A stretch of 64,000 nucleotides of DNA from Paragonimus westermani. Lineage: Eukaryota; Platyhelminthes; Trematoda; Plagiorchiida; Troglotrematidae. Both the position numbers and the translations under genes were made by a program. The notes beneath the pieces were generated by a model that saw nothing but the letters and a program-made list of their open reading frames with translations, was not told the DNA's origin and searched no databases. Location of the stretch: assembly GCA_008508345.1 (NCBI GenBank), contig QNGE01000732.1, forward strand, positions 118,051 through 182,050. The letters run 5' to 3'. Shown here piece after piece: positions 46,861 through 59,123 of this stretch (position 1 is the stretch's first letter; each line of letters begins with the position of its first letter).

Positions 46861-49800
46861 ATTTAGAAATTTTTGACCAGATGTGCATGGTACGAAATTC
46901 ACAACAACCGAATGCTGAACTATTTTTCAATAATTTACGTGCTGCAGAGAATGCTTAACGAATTCCACCATTCACACGTGTTCAAGAAGTCCAGGTCATG
47001 TGAACAAATTGTTTTTAATCAATGGGCGATTTGCTGTGTTCCTGATCTAGGGGAGTGATTAATCTTATGACTATTCGCAACCGAACGCCGTTGAAATTCC
47101 AAATATGATAATGCCGTCGTTCCCAGCGTAAGATCTGTAGTGCAATGATGTAAACGACTGTTTCATGGAAACGTGAACCGGAATTCCCGTGTTACTCAGA
47201 GCAAGGATGTTTACCAGTGACACGATTGAACAGGGTCGTCATGCGGGTCTGTTGGTCCTTTAGAAGATTTCTGTGGGTGTGAAAATTGTGACCCAATGTG
47301 GGCAATGTTTAGTTTGCATCAACGTTTGTCAGAGGCTGTAAGGAACTGTACGCGTGTACCCGTATTAGGTAGATTTATCCTGATGCAACCATCTCACTCT
47401 CCAACAGAAACTGACGTAGAAATGGAGAGCATTTCGAGTAGTTGACTTGGGTTAGTCAAAACGAACTACAATACCGAGGAAACAAGTGTAAACAACCATG
47501 AGTACAAGTACGTCTTGGGAAACATGATAAAGAGCAGAATGCCACAGAGCATGAACACCTAAAACGGACTGTGAAACCGCCCAGAGGTAATCTTGAGGAT
47601 CAGGTTGTGCGTAGAGGTACAGCTCTGACCTAGAAGGCGTTGGAGGCAGGCCGGAACAATGGTCTGAAAAATGTCAACGTGATTAAATGGGGATTTAGAG
47701 CACCTGGGGAACCGTTAGCAGTACAGTTAGTTTAATTCTCGGAGGCCAACTGGACGAGGACTAGGATAGCTGATCAAAAACTTGTGGGTGTATGAGGGCC
47801 GACCATGAGTCCTCATAACGAACGTATACCGGTTGATGCACTGGTTCACCAGGCAAGGACCAAACAACCATTATCGTACGCACACGCTCTTAATTTCCCT
47901 CAGTCTCCCAAAAATAACATTTCGTAATATAATGATGTTTTTAATAATTCCACCTCCGTTTCCATGAAAAAATGAAGTTATGGTAGAAATTTGCTCACCC
48001 GGAATGGGATATTTAGCCAGGATATACAACGGCAAACGCGTTTTGGCAAACGTTAAATTAGGTGACACTGCATGCAACATGGGCACACACTAAAAATACC
48101 TTACCCGTTGAAGGAATCAACTATTGTGGGTATATAACGAAGTACTAGGGTTGTTCCCAAGCTTATGTTGGATGGAAGGCATGGTACATTGAAACCAGAA
48201 TAAATGACTACCAACGATACCCTATCAATGCAATTCGAAACCAGCTGAAGTATAAGACCACAATCAAGGATTCCGCAATAGCTGTTCACGTGTTAGACAC
48301 AGTTCATAGAGTTGACCTGGAGATGTTGAGTTAGTCAGGTGAGGATTTCGAACTTCACGGGAGCTTTTAGCTTCAGAGCCCATAGAAAATACGAAGGGCG
48401 ACTGTGCTGTAAATGGAGCTGACGGGACCAAAATTTGACATACCGTCGCCTGCCTTAGACCGATCAGACTGCCTATGATGAAACGACAGTTTCGTTGGAT
48501 CACAAACGAGAGTATTCCACCTACTTTCCTCTAAATCAATTAACGTTTTTTATTAATCCATCTGAGTGAATATGTTTACTTCATGTTTCTCTCTTACTTT
48601 CTACTAGATTCCGAACTATCTCAATTAACGATTCGAGCCTAGTAGTGAGCCCTGTCTATACACACACATGATCTATGTACCGTTATCATCAAATTCGTTT
48701 AATTACTTTCAAGTTGGCTGTTGTGAATAACATCAAACTCTGAACTTTTCATTGGGTTCGCAAATCTATTGTGTCAGGAATGTAACGTTACCAGTAAACC
48801 AGCTTATCAACTGTTTACAATTTGTTCTCAAATTAAGCGCTTTCAATCGATCTCAGGCATATTTCAAATGAATGTAAGTGTCAACCTAATAAAAACATTC
48901 GTCATAAAACTTTTTCTCCGTCTTATCTTGTATACTGGAATCATCAATTCGAACGTACTGGTCACCCCCACTAATGTACCTCAAACCCGAGATTTGCCAC
49001 CATCGAATTAACACACAGATTCACGTCTGCTTTGAAACGGTCGAAAATGTTAATTGGCTCGGTTGACCTGAAGAAAATTCTAGGTGAGATCTAACCGAGA
49101 TCTACCTACAGTCCATTGTGAATTATTGGTACTGTACTAATGAACCATGATTTGAGCATGCGGATCACGTGCCATGAGTCATTTTCTGATTGAGAAATAA
49201 AGCTTCTGCTGAGTAATCAAGCGTCATTAAGTAGTAAAGCTGATTTCGGATTTAAACCCAGCTTTGCACATTTATTTAGAATTTTGTAAATAAGTCTGCT
49301 CTAAATCTTCAAAGAAAAACCATACTTCCGCCTAATCATAAAGATCTTCCAAACGTTCTTCCTCACTTAAAACAATAGCGTTTCTCAGAGCGCTTCAGGT
49401 GTATGTGACTATTTCATTCGGTCAAGAAGGGTGTCAGTGGTAACCACCAGTAATTTGGGTGTGACTCATATCCGGGTGGTGGTTATGCTCTTCGTATACA
49501 ATTTTGAAGTTTTGCTGTTCATGTTATTCACTGTCACCGAAAATTTCTTTCATCCCCTTCCGTTCCCCCTGACAATAGTGTTCGAGTGTGCAAAGTGGCA
49601 ACGGATCGGCGGTTTATGGAAAACCGTTTCGGATTTGTTGTTTTGCTGGTACTGTATACCACTTTTAGGCTGTTGTTTCAGTGAAAGATTTCCGCGAGGT
49701 GTAAATGAAGCCAAAATAATGGATTAGCTGTTACCCTTCTTGTGTTGTGGTCGCAGTAGACATTTGGCGTGCGCAGTCAGGTATTGCACGAACTTCACTA

Positions 49801-52611
49801 CATGTTATGTGAGAATAAAGGAGAACGAACAAGTACACGTATTTGCATGGTCTTCATTTGTCCATACACAATGAACAACAGTACATTGTCATTCACCTCG
49901 GTGTCACGTCATCCATAGTGTCTACACACCGTTGCCGTTGCCGTTTCTGGTATTGAGACTAGCCGTACGTAAAATACTACTCACGAATGGACGTACATGT
50001 TACACAGCACTTGTACATAATTCAGTAAGTCAGTTTATCTGTAGAATTCGTGACAAACACCATCAGCACATTGAACACCGATCACCGACTGCATGTTGTT
50101 CATTGGGGCATCGGACGAACTAGCAAGATTTCTGTTGTCTTACCCAGTCTGTATTATTGCTGTAGCACGACGTTTGACAGGTACCTGGTTCGAATCTGAC
50201 CTGAAAGGGTCACAAAATTCATTTGCAACTTTCACAAATACTGTCTATAGTTGCATTCACCCAGACTGAAAAAAGCAATCCGTCTTGTTATCACTTATTT
50301 GACGAATACCGATCATTGCAGCTTTTCTAAAATAATCAGAACCGTACTCGACTTAACGTATTGACCGTCTAAGACCAATATTTACTCATTATTTTGGCAT
50401 GTGGAAGTCGGACTGGTGGGTCTTAATTTCGCAACAGGAAACCTTGTGAAATTGTAAACGCGTAGAGGTATAGGGGGTGAGTGATTCAATGATTGCGTGG
50501 ACATCCCCACAACGCATTTCGACGATGAATCTGTCCATTCAACTGGAAATAGTGAACTCGCAGTTTTAGATTATGTTGTTCGTGGTATAACCTACAAGAA
50601 CTTACCGCAAGAATATTTGCTGTAATGAATACCATTTGTCCACTACGACAAGAACATTCAAGAAAATAATGCTCCGACAGACATTTTGGAGTTCATGTCG
50701 TCCTGTAGCAATACTATTACGCTTGTCAAGACGGACTGACATCATTTGTCATATCCACTTTATTCCCATCTGCAAACAGCACTCAGCATACCATGCCTAT
50801 TCACCTGGAACGGTGACAGATCCGGCCGTTTCACATAAAAATCGAGCAGTCGATGAACGGATGACATTCAGAAAATGGTCACCCAAGTAGCTAACCACTA
50901 AGCAAGTGTACGCACGCAGAATGTAGCTGATCGCAAGCAATGGCTCAATCTTTCTATATCTGGTTACATCTGCTAACAGGCTATGAACATACGTCTTGGG
51001 CAACAATTCACCCTTGTATATAGTGTCTGGTAGGGTTGGGTATTTTAAACCACTCAGTCAATTTTCCCCTATTTGTAGGTGCACTGATAAGCAACTGGCG
51101 TCCAGATTATCGGTTTAATGATACTTACATAGTTGTAAAGTCTTAAATCTTATTTACAAATCATTTAACAATATTAATTGCCCAATGATTGGTTCTTTCG
51201 ATGTAGTCAACTTTAGATCTCAAGGTTCCGGGTATCACGACACAGTTTGGAACGGACAAGATAATACGGGTTGAAATCAAAGAATGGCATTAATGGGCTT
51301 GCCATGTCACCAAGACACAAATCACTGAGGTCAGCGATAGTTACGCATCTCCTGAGTGATCATATCCAAGTGAATTTTATATTCAGCTACGTTATGCCGA
51401 AATGGCGACGGTGAATCGACCGGTTTGCTAGCCAAGATATCCAGATGTGTTTGATTAGGGAGATGCACGTTTCCCATGAGCCCTCGGTTTCCGAGTTTGA
51501 AGAAGTTTTCATTCATATTTTCTCATAAATAGTGGGCATCTGATCAGCAGAATGATAAAAACAACGGTTCTCGAACGAAATCCCCAAACAGATCTCGAGC
51601 GTGAGTGCAGATGACAATCAAAGCTAACAACGAATGACAATCTGATGTTTTTAAGAACATGGGGCTGGTTACCGATTGCTGATAAACAAGCTTTTAAATT
51701 ATCACAGAATTCGTGAGCGATGGACGTTTATCAGGAAACCAAGCGGTGATGTGTTGCTAACATCATGGCTTATGACCAAGAAATGTTTTGTGAAAACCGT
51801 TATGGAACTTTAGTGAATAACAATCGATCGATGACATTAGGTGCTCAAAAGACAATTAGCTATCGTCTAGTGCAAACCGTAGGTTCAACGGTGAACACCA
51901 CTAGCTAACAGCATCGGCCTCTACAGTTAGTTTAAACAATACTGTTCCCGCTTATACGAAATTCCACATTCACGGTTGGCGAGAGTTTATGAATTCCTGT
52001 CGTAATTTGTGTTCTCTGACTATCTCATTCAAACGACTCGGCTGCATTGATCGGACTGAATGTACTTCTCTCTAAACTCTTGTTTCAACTTGTTCGAGTG
52101 TTTCTTCCGCCTAGAGTGTAGCTTGTCCAGTTCGCCTTCTTTGAGACCGGTGCCTCATGTTACCCTGCTTGGGACGGATTGATCTAACAATCCGTTATCC
52201 GTTTCACTCGCACCGACAGAGAGTGCGACTGAGGTCAAGTGGGGAGTACTTCATTTGTGAACATCGTTTAGCCGTGGTTGGGTGGCAATCGCATTCAAAC
52301 GCAAATACAGGCAGGATGGTCGACAAAACGATATATACCGAAAACAGCTGTTCGCACAAATGACCTCTTATGGATCCCATGGGAATCTGGAAACGATTAA
52401 AACGATGTATCGTTGATGTTTTCTCCTTTTATCTGGTACACTGCAAATTATCTGGCCTTGACACCGGTTCCTCACTTTCAGTATACGCTCGACTTCTGAA
52501 CATGCACAGTGTATTGAGGAAGCAACCAAATCCCAAACCGATTAGTCGACCCTGATGACGCAGCTCGAAAATGGTTAAGCCAAGTTCACAAACGTGTATT
52601 CTCGAATAGGT
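46861..52611. other. Nearly 6 kb without a recognisable gene
   Basis: No RT, nuclease, SINE or other repeat motif was recognised. A tRNA-T-arm-like word GGTTCGAATCTGACC occurs near 50187-50201 without a matching box A upstream, so no tRNA is called. Open frames such as 49431-49727 (+, hydrophobic) have no identifiable domain. Confidence 0.4.
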
Positions 52612-52803
52612 ATTCCAAGTAATTGTAAGATATCCGCACCAAATGTAGTACGAATGAAGTTGAATAGTTTGGGCGTCGTGTTTAACACGATTTCGATTAC
52701 AACACTCCTGAGGAAGGCCACCCGAGGTGGTTGAAACGTAGAGTATTACAACTTGCTCGAAACGTTGTGTTATTCCCAATCTGTATATCAATTCCAAGTA
52801 ATT
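52612..52803 (+). mobile_element. 166-bp PLE-like mini-element flanked by 13-bp target-site duplication
   Basis: ATTCCAAGTAATT occurs at 52612-52624 and again at 52791-52803. The 166 bases between start GTAAGATATCCGC and contain the shared TTTGGGCGTCGTG word and a hammerhead-like hairpin. That hairpin (52707-52737) is CCTGAGGAAGG, CCACC-CGA-GGTGG, TTGAAAC. The element ends AATCTGTATATCA. Near-identical hairpin sequence recurs at 14.9 kb and a rearranged copy at 33.3 kb, so it is a mobile family. It has no coding capacity. CTGANGA...GAAAC boxes around a stem are typical of PLE termini, so I infer a non-autonomous PLE derivative or terminal fragment. Confidence 0.75.
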
Positions 52804-54574
52804 CTCCATAAGTTGTATAAATGGAGTTGTAAAATGACTCCTCCAGCCGTACTGTTACAGCAGCGTGCAATTAATATCGGCCTGCAGCGTACTATATGAC
52901 ACTCTACAAGACACTCCGACACAACTGTATGTTTTGCAAGGAGTACCATGAAGCTGTCAGCTTCTGGCTGAGGGTTTGATTAAATTCAAGTACACATTTT
53001 GGGAGTGAAGTGAGCAACACACCTAACAGGCACTTCAATGTCCTGTGTAATACAGACGAACACTCACTGGTGTACAATACTGCTTGATTTCAGTTATGAG
53101 TAGTGTCTGAAAACGCCGTCATTGTTCAGGGACCACCAAAACTAAATGACCGCGATAATGTGGTTAAAATCTGCAACAACCAATTCTTATGCAGAAACTT
53201 TTATCAACACCCAGCTAGCCTCGTAAATACAAAATGAGTGCTGTCCATACCGGATCTAAGCTATTGTATTTAAACAAATCGTTCCGTTTGCCTGCTCCCA
53301 CAGGAGGCGGTATTAACTCCAGTTCCATGTTTTTCAGTGCTTACTGTCGATTTGCACCTTAGTCTGGAATGGTAATTGCCCTTTGCCTGTTGTGGCCGTT
53401 AATCGACCGAAGCAGCACAAGGTAGCTACAGGTTACAATATAGAACGAGTATATGTCTTTTCGAAGCTGGTTAGCTGAAAGTTTATTCCCACACAAAAGT
53501 TTGTGATTCACTGTGCATAGTGGTCAGTTACTAACGATCAGAATTCTCATGTTTCGAATGAAAACATCGCGTTGATTCATCATTTGGAGTGCAGTCATGC
53601 AACAACAATAGCTTATCCTGCAACCTAATTTTTTGAGGCCATGATCACTGGAAAAAATTATAGATCTCTATACACTTGAGAAATAGTAACGCTACAGAGA
53701 TCAGTACTCAGTTACACCATTTTTCAAACAAATTTCAGACCTGTGTGCAACTTTCAACGAGCACAGGAGGTGACTGAAGAACAAATCATTGAGTTAGAAC
53801 ATTGGAAAATAATTGCATCAACTAGGAGAGAGCCGTTAATGAACAAGCAATACATGTATGCATTGAAAGCGCTAAATTAGAATAAACCTCTAACCGTTGA
53901 TCAAACTGGAGCCGGATCCTAGTATTGCCGTTTCGGACTGCGTAGGCTAAACAAACGGACTGTGATCAGTATCCAAAGATCACTCGGGGTGTAAACTTGT
54001 GCGTAAGTATGATAAACTCCCTGCCGATCGAGACAGAAGAATTACAGACTGTTCTGCAAGGACGATTTAGCAACGGGCTGACAAACAACGGGGACCGCAA
54101 CGCCTTAATTGCATCGTATCCAAAAGACCCAATTCAAATAATCATTTCTGATCACTATCGTGTACGACTAACTCACCGTAATACAGACTTGCCAAACGCA
54201 AAATGAGGGACAAGTTTAAAGTAGTCAACCTAATGGGAAACGTGAACCTAGGGATATCTGACTCTTGTCTGCAAATGTTACACCGCGTGAACCGAATCAG
54301 TATTCATTCGATTACACTTACGAACAACATATCTAATGGCCTGTCTATAAGCGAGCTAGAATGCACTTTGTATCTCTGTACTTCAAATGCCAGCTACACT
54401 TTCCACGATAAGGCCTACAGATAAACCAACGAGAAAGATCCATTCTGCATGGTAAGTTGTCGTTTAAGTTGAAGGTCAACGCTCGGGTTTTCTAGTGAAC
54501 TTCATTTATATGGGAGACACGATGACGACACAGTTGTTACGGTAGAATATGCCGGCAGTGGTTGGCATGCTGGA
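52804..54574. other. No recognisable gene
   Basis: Nothing was recognised. Close to the right edge, near 54515, the words for 'DDDTVV' occur in plus frame and could be a distorted YVDD motif belonging to the PLE remnant that follows, but spacing to the next motif is too short to be sure. Confidence 0.4.
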
Positions 54575-55226
54575 AAAGGTACGCAAGAATATCGGCACGA
54601 TTCTCGAAGGGGAACATGATAGTTATCCATCGTTTCCTGACGCAACAATTCAACGTTCGGTGTGGTTTGACCAGAAAAATTATTGGGAAAGTTAGACACA
54701 TTTGTTTTGAGAAAAAGCTGGACGCTGAACTGCACTTATTGCAAAATGTGTTTACGGAAGATGGATATCCTTCATGGTTCGTTATCATATTCAATTAACC
54801 ACTTCAACAGGAATCGGTGGAATTAGATTTTTTTAAAAGACAATGGCTGTAGGTCATCTCATTGAAAGAAACAATGTGGGTATCCTGTTGAAGATTCGAA
54901 AAGCATTCTTTACTGTTGTTCAGTCAGCTGCTTTAGGACACTTAGAGTCGAACGGTGTATGCCGACGCTCGCCAAGCCATACATATTCATCAGCGTAAAT
55001 GCAAAGTCTCGTTCACTAGGAGAGCCGGAGACAAGTTACGGATATGCCATCACTACCCAGCTCTACTGATAACTTTCATCAGCCATCTCACACTATCTGG
55101 TGTTCGCACACCATCAATCTGACATTGCGAATGAGCTCAATGTGCTCTACAAGACTATTCAGTATGCGAGATGATAAGCCTACCACGTGCACCCAAGAAC
55201 AGCTGCTTGCCACTGCTCTCTCATGA
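54575..55226 (+). pseudogene. Decayed Penelope-like element, connector and GIY-YIG to the C-terminus
   Basis: A plus frame at 54562-54798 contains 'GLTRKIIGKVRHIC' followed by 'LDAELHLLQNVFTEDGYP'. It matches the PLE order 'ALVNTLFTRARRIC...EELDLITSVLQSNGYP'. After frame changes, 'KCKVSFTRRAGDKLRICHHY' then 'PALL' (54997-55068) matches the nuclease core 'CGESYIGRT...RMKEHLPKW' in layout. The last frame ends with 'KPTTCTQEQLLATALS' (about 55176-55223) in the place of 'KPALCVQKQLFVNLTLP'. Stops and frameshifts separate the parts, and the polymerase core is missing or unrecognisable. It is on the opposite strand from the 45 kb and 62 kb remnants. Confidence 0.7.
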
Positions 55227-56668
55227 CAGTGTTGGAGTCTTTGTGTTAAGAGACGGCAGATAGTTTACTGTAACCTATTCTATGGTTCGAATTCAATTTG
55301 ACATGGTAATACAGCCTTCTAAAGTAAGTACTTGTAAAGATGTGGCGAAACTTGTCATGATATAAAGCTTGCAATCTAGTGTTTCTGACTTCAGGTTGAG
55401 AAGTTATTATGGAAATAATTGGTTGCGAGACGCTGGATGATGACCATCATTACGATTAATCGAGTATACTCCGAAGACAACAGAACTGCGGTTGGTAGGG
55501 AAAATCATGTGGGTAGAGGTTTGCAGGAGGGTCGAAATTACAGCAGAAAGAAATGTCTATAAACTAAACTACAACTCGATCGATTATTAAATCACACACT
55601 TGTGTTATCGATCTGCACACAGATCGGTTGAGACGATAAAACCACAGCCAAATCAATTTGAAGGTGTGACTTAAATGACAGAACTTTCAAGTTTACAGGA
55701 GGTTCCTAACGAGCTTACGTATATTTGTCACGTCCGCTTCCGCATTATGTACGTAATCACGATTTAACTCGGACGAAACGGCACATTTGAAACCAGTGAC
55801 CCTCTGTCTGGACACGGATACGTCGAGAGCTACTGCTATGTAGCCCGCTGGTCATCTCTCTTTTGGTACGACCTCCATTTCGGACCTCGTAAATTCGCCT
55901 CTGTCTAGTGTGTTTGACCCGGTTTCAGCTGATGCATGCACACACACAAAATGTGTCCTTCCAACGAAATGCCGCTATAGATGAATGAAGCTGTCACCAG
56001 ATCCGATTTTTTTTTGGTTATGTGAAGACCCTTGTCATGCATCCCTTAATAAAGTTGTGAAAAATTGGTGAGTTCAACGGGACATTTAATAAAACACATG
56101 GTTGGTCAAAAAAGTATTGTTAAGTGAGAGATCTCTGGAAATTACGTCCAAAAGTTTGTGTTGAAGGAAAGCTTCGACCGTCTCACTTTTATGGATAGCC
56201 TCATACTCCAGTTTCGTCACCATACCAAAAACCATCTCACTTGAGGAAGACAGCCATATCAAATCGAACACGAATACCGTTCACATCACCTGCCTATTGG
56301 TGTATATAGAAATCTGGCAAACAGTGGCAAAAAACTGACTGCAAACTTTGGCCCACAAGCTCTCCTAATCGTTTACACAAACTACCGTTCTAGTCTATTT
56401 GGATCAAACTACTAAATATGGAACAAATTTTGTCTGTCAACTTGCAGCATCTGTTCACCCAAAGTGAAAACAATACACATCTACCAGAATTGATAAGAAC
56501 TGCTGAAAAAATGTTAGCACGAACTAAGAGCGGTAGACACGAGTTGAAAACTTGACAGATGTGACATTATGACCAGAACTTGTGTATTTGCGTGCACAGG
56601 CTGAAATTATGATAATGGATTAGCTGGAAAGGTCATCCAACCACACTGCGTTTCAAATGATGTGAGCT
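55227..56668. other. No recognisable gene
   Basis: This is the stretch between the PLE remnant and the palindromic SINE pair. No motif or repeat copy was recognised; a T9 run lies near 56008-56016. Confidence 0.4.
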
Positions 56669-57428
56669 ATTTTCAAGTTGACCATCACTCACATTTGATC
56701 GGAGCGTTCGTATTCAGATAGACTTTCCATCCAGCCTCTTTCGAACACAAGCACCAGACTCGAGTTTCGCTCTCATTAGAGCTCATCAGTAATGCATATC
56801 CTTGCCACGGCCGGGATTTGAACTCCGGCCATTCCAATCATGAGACAACTGTGTTAACCACTGCGCCATTGACCTCACATTAGGCACGACCGAATCATCA
56901 AATCTGAACGCTCAACCACTCTCGCTTGTGAGCAATGATCAGGTTGCCCGATCGTCTCGAGAGGAGACACAGTTACCGCCTGTTAACTCCAATCGATAAC
57001 CCCGCGATTAGGAATTGCAGGTTTAATGAGATCAGTGATCTCGACCTGTCTTGGAAGTCCTAATCGCGGGGTTATCGATTGGAGTTAACAGGCGGTAACT
57101 GTGTCTCCTCTCGAGACGATTGGGCAACCTGATCATTGCTCACAAGCCAGAGTGGTTGAGCGTCCAGATTTGGTAATTCGGTTGTGCCTAATGTGTAGTC
57201 AATGGCGCAGTGGTTAACACAGTTGCCTCATGAACGTGTGGCCGTAGTTCAAATCTCGGTCGTGGCAAGGATATGCACTACTGACGAGCTCTGATGAGAG
57301 CGAAACTCGAGTCTAGTGCTTCTTTTCGAAGGAGGCTGGCCAGAAAGTCTATCTGAATGCGAACGCTCCGATCAAATGTGGGTGATGTTCAACTTGATAA
57401 TAAATCACATCTCCGACTAATCATCAGT
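56669..57428. mobile_element. Large palindrome made of two head-to-head SINE units
   Basis: A minus unit (56669-57013) and a plus unit (57058-57428) with head extensions form inverted arms around a 44-base loop (57014-57057). Within the arms' inner parts 38 bases (57013 leftward, 57058 rightward) are perfectly complementary, and the next stretch differs at only a few sites. Both arms carry variants absent from the 4.4 and 7.3 kb units, such as CGCGATTAGGA in place of GCGCTTAGGAC and a shared CCGCCTGTTAAC. They were therefore derived from one another. The loop holds GAGATCAGTGATCTC (57028-57042), itself a 7-bp inverted repeat. Box A and box B are present in both arms. No clear target-site duplication was seen. 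Confidence 0.85.
57014..57057. repeat. Loop of the SINE palindrome with a small internal hairpin
   Basis: The 44 bases unpaired between the two arms correspond to the outermost head of the plus unit. GAGATCA and TGATCTC pair perfectly around one G at 57028-57042. The same hairpin, slightly shorter, is present in the heads at 4.44 kb and 7.40 kb. Confidence 0.8.
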
Positions 57429-57447
57429 AAAGTGAATAGAAGACGGT

Positions 57448-57600
57448 GGTTTTTAATTGTTTCAAGTCACTCATCACCCACATCTGATCACAGCCTTCAC
57501 ACAACTATAAGCCTTTCGGCTAGCTCATTTCGAAAGGAAGCACTGGACTGGATTTTCGCTGTTGCGAGAGCTCATCAGTGGTGCATGTATACGTCCGGAT
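57448..57600 (-). mobile_element. Truncated old SINE, minus tail and body
   Basis: The segment begins with CAAGTCACTCATCACCCACA and continues through ATCTGATCACAGCCTTCACA. The body words AAAGGAAGCACTGGACTGG and GAGCTCATCAGTGGTGCATG follow, before the sequence loses similarity ahead of the tRNA-like head. It lies just outside the palindrome at 56.7-57.4 kb but is far more diverged, so it is a separate, older insertion. Confidence 0.6.
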
Positions 57601-59123
57601 CAACGCAACCAATACAGAACGGTAGGACAGGGACAGGAAGTTAGCAGAGTAAAACTGGGTCTTGCAAGTTGCTGCAAACTTCCAAACATTTATGGGACAG
57701 CCACCCAGAATAGGCTACCGTTGTTAGTGATAAGTGGTCTAGAGTCAAGCTTACCATCGTCACAGAATAATGGTGGGAATCCGGGACAGTGATGTTACAT
57801 AACATGCAGCCTTGTCTGTGAGTAGTATAGTGTGTACATTCGGGTACTAAATGGTAGGTCACAACGCCAGGAAGGTGCGGGACCAATAGCGACTATTGAA
57901 ATAACGTGTGCGCACTCTGGGGGTCGTGTCACCAGGGAGAATGACAGTGTGCTGCTGCCCATTTTGTATGGACATATGTAGACCATGCAAACGATTGTAA
58001 GCTTTTGTTGTCCTGTTTCCACATTATCTTTAAGGGATTTCATGCAATGCACAAATTTGCAGGCGAAGCATTATTTACGGTCAGAACAATGTGACCATCG
58101 ACGTGACTGTATTTTCAAGATTGGCCCGGGAAAAGATGTACGTATAATTGTGACAGAGGAAAAAGCTATACTGGTAATATATCACGTATATTCCCAGATC
58201 ATAGCAAGTCCAACGAACTCGAAACATGAAGACATAACATTCGATTGTGTGAATTCATCCGAAAAAGACCGACTGAGTGACTTCCTGAGGACAGTCACGA
58301 GTGGATAATGCGTTATTTAAAACTGATTAGATCCCCAAGTAATAATCGGGATTTCTTCCAAGTTTGCTCCTGAAAAAGAATTACAATCCAAGTTTCCTTT
58401 TTTTAACTGAATATCACCAAAGAAGGATCAGTGATGGCTTAAAACGAGGTGTTTATCACGAAACAAATTATGTCGGGCAATTTGCGAATATTATAGTTTA
58501 TGGCCCTTCAGCCAGCAACGGATTTCCATGAACATGAAAATTAATCTAGACCAAAGACTAAGGTTGGTTGTTAGGTTGACAGAAGAAGATATCTATCCCA
58601 ACAGCATTATAACCCAGAACGTGATCAGAATGAAACGATAAGTTCCTGTTGCTACGGTGGAGAAGAAAACAATGTTTATCCGCTTACCAGACAAGAATGT
58701 TATTGCAACAGGGACACTCATCCGTTGTCTTTGTCGGCCCGTCAACTGCACAATCCCGACTGGGGCGCAGTTCGACTGTCCCATAACCTCTGCCGATGAC
58801 ACTGATTCTGGAAGAGAGAATTCCTATCCTTGACTCATTTTTTTGCTTAGGTGCTCAATATCTCATTGCTGCACAGCAGAATGCGCAGGTTGCACGGCAA
58901 GACATTTGACCGAACGAATCAAGGAGTACCCAGCTTGCCTCTGAGGAGGGGGGGGGGTTGTTCACCAAATCATTCATGACCTATTCAGCCGATACTGACT
59001 ACAAACCCAACTGTAATCAGGCTGTCCGTTTAGTCTACAGATTTAAGGTCGGCCACCCCAAACCGGCCAGACTACAAACAATAGCCATCGATAAACAGAC
59101 GGCTATCCGGTTAGGCAATTAAA
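57601..59123. other. No supported gene; one weak exon candidate
   Basis: The plus frame that becomes open before 58,062 and ends at 58,308 has an even amino-acid composition and follows an acceptor-like TTTGCAG at 58,054-58,060. It has no domain that I can name. A run of 10 G lies at 58948-58957. No element copies were seen. Confidence 0.35.

Noticed and set aside
49431..49727. 98-codon hydrophobic plus frame as a membrane protein
   Set aside because: T-rich sequence alone produces hydrophobic peptides; there is no start context, domain or neighbouring exon.
50150..50215. tRNA gene suggested by GGTTCGAATCTGACC
   Set aside because: No box A or complementary acceptor stem could be placed upstream at tRNA spacing.
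52551..52580. Second hammerhead (CTGATGA then GAAA)
   Set aside because: The bases between the boxes do not form a stem II and no stem I pairing exists.
52429..52809. 126-codon minus frame
   Set aside because: It lies across the antisense of the PLE-like mini-element and has no domain; it is open by chance.
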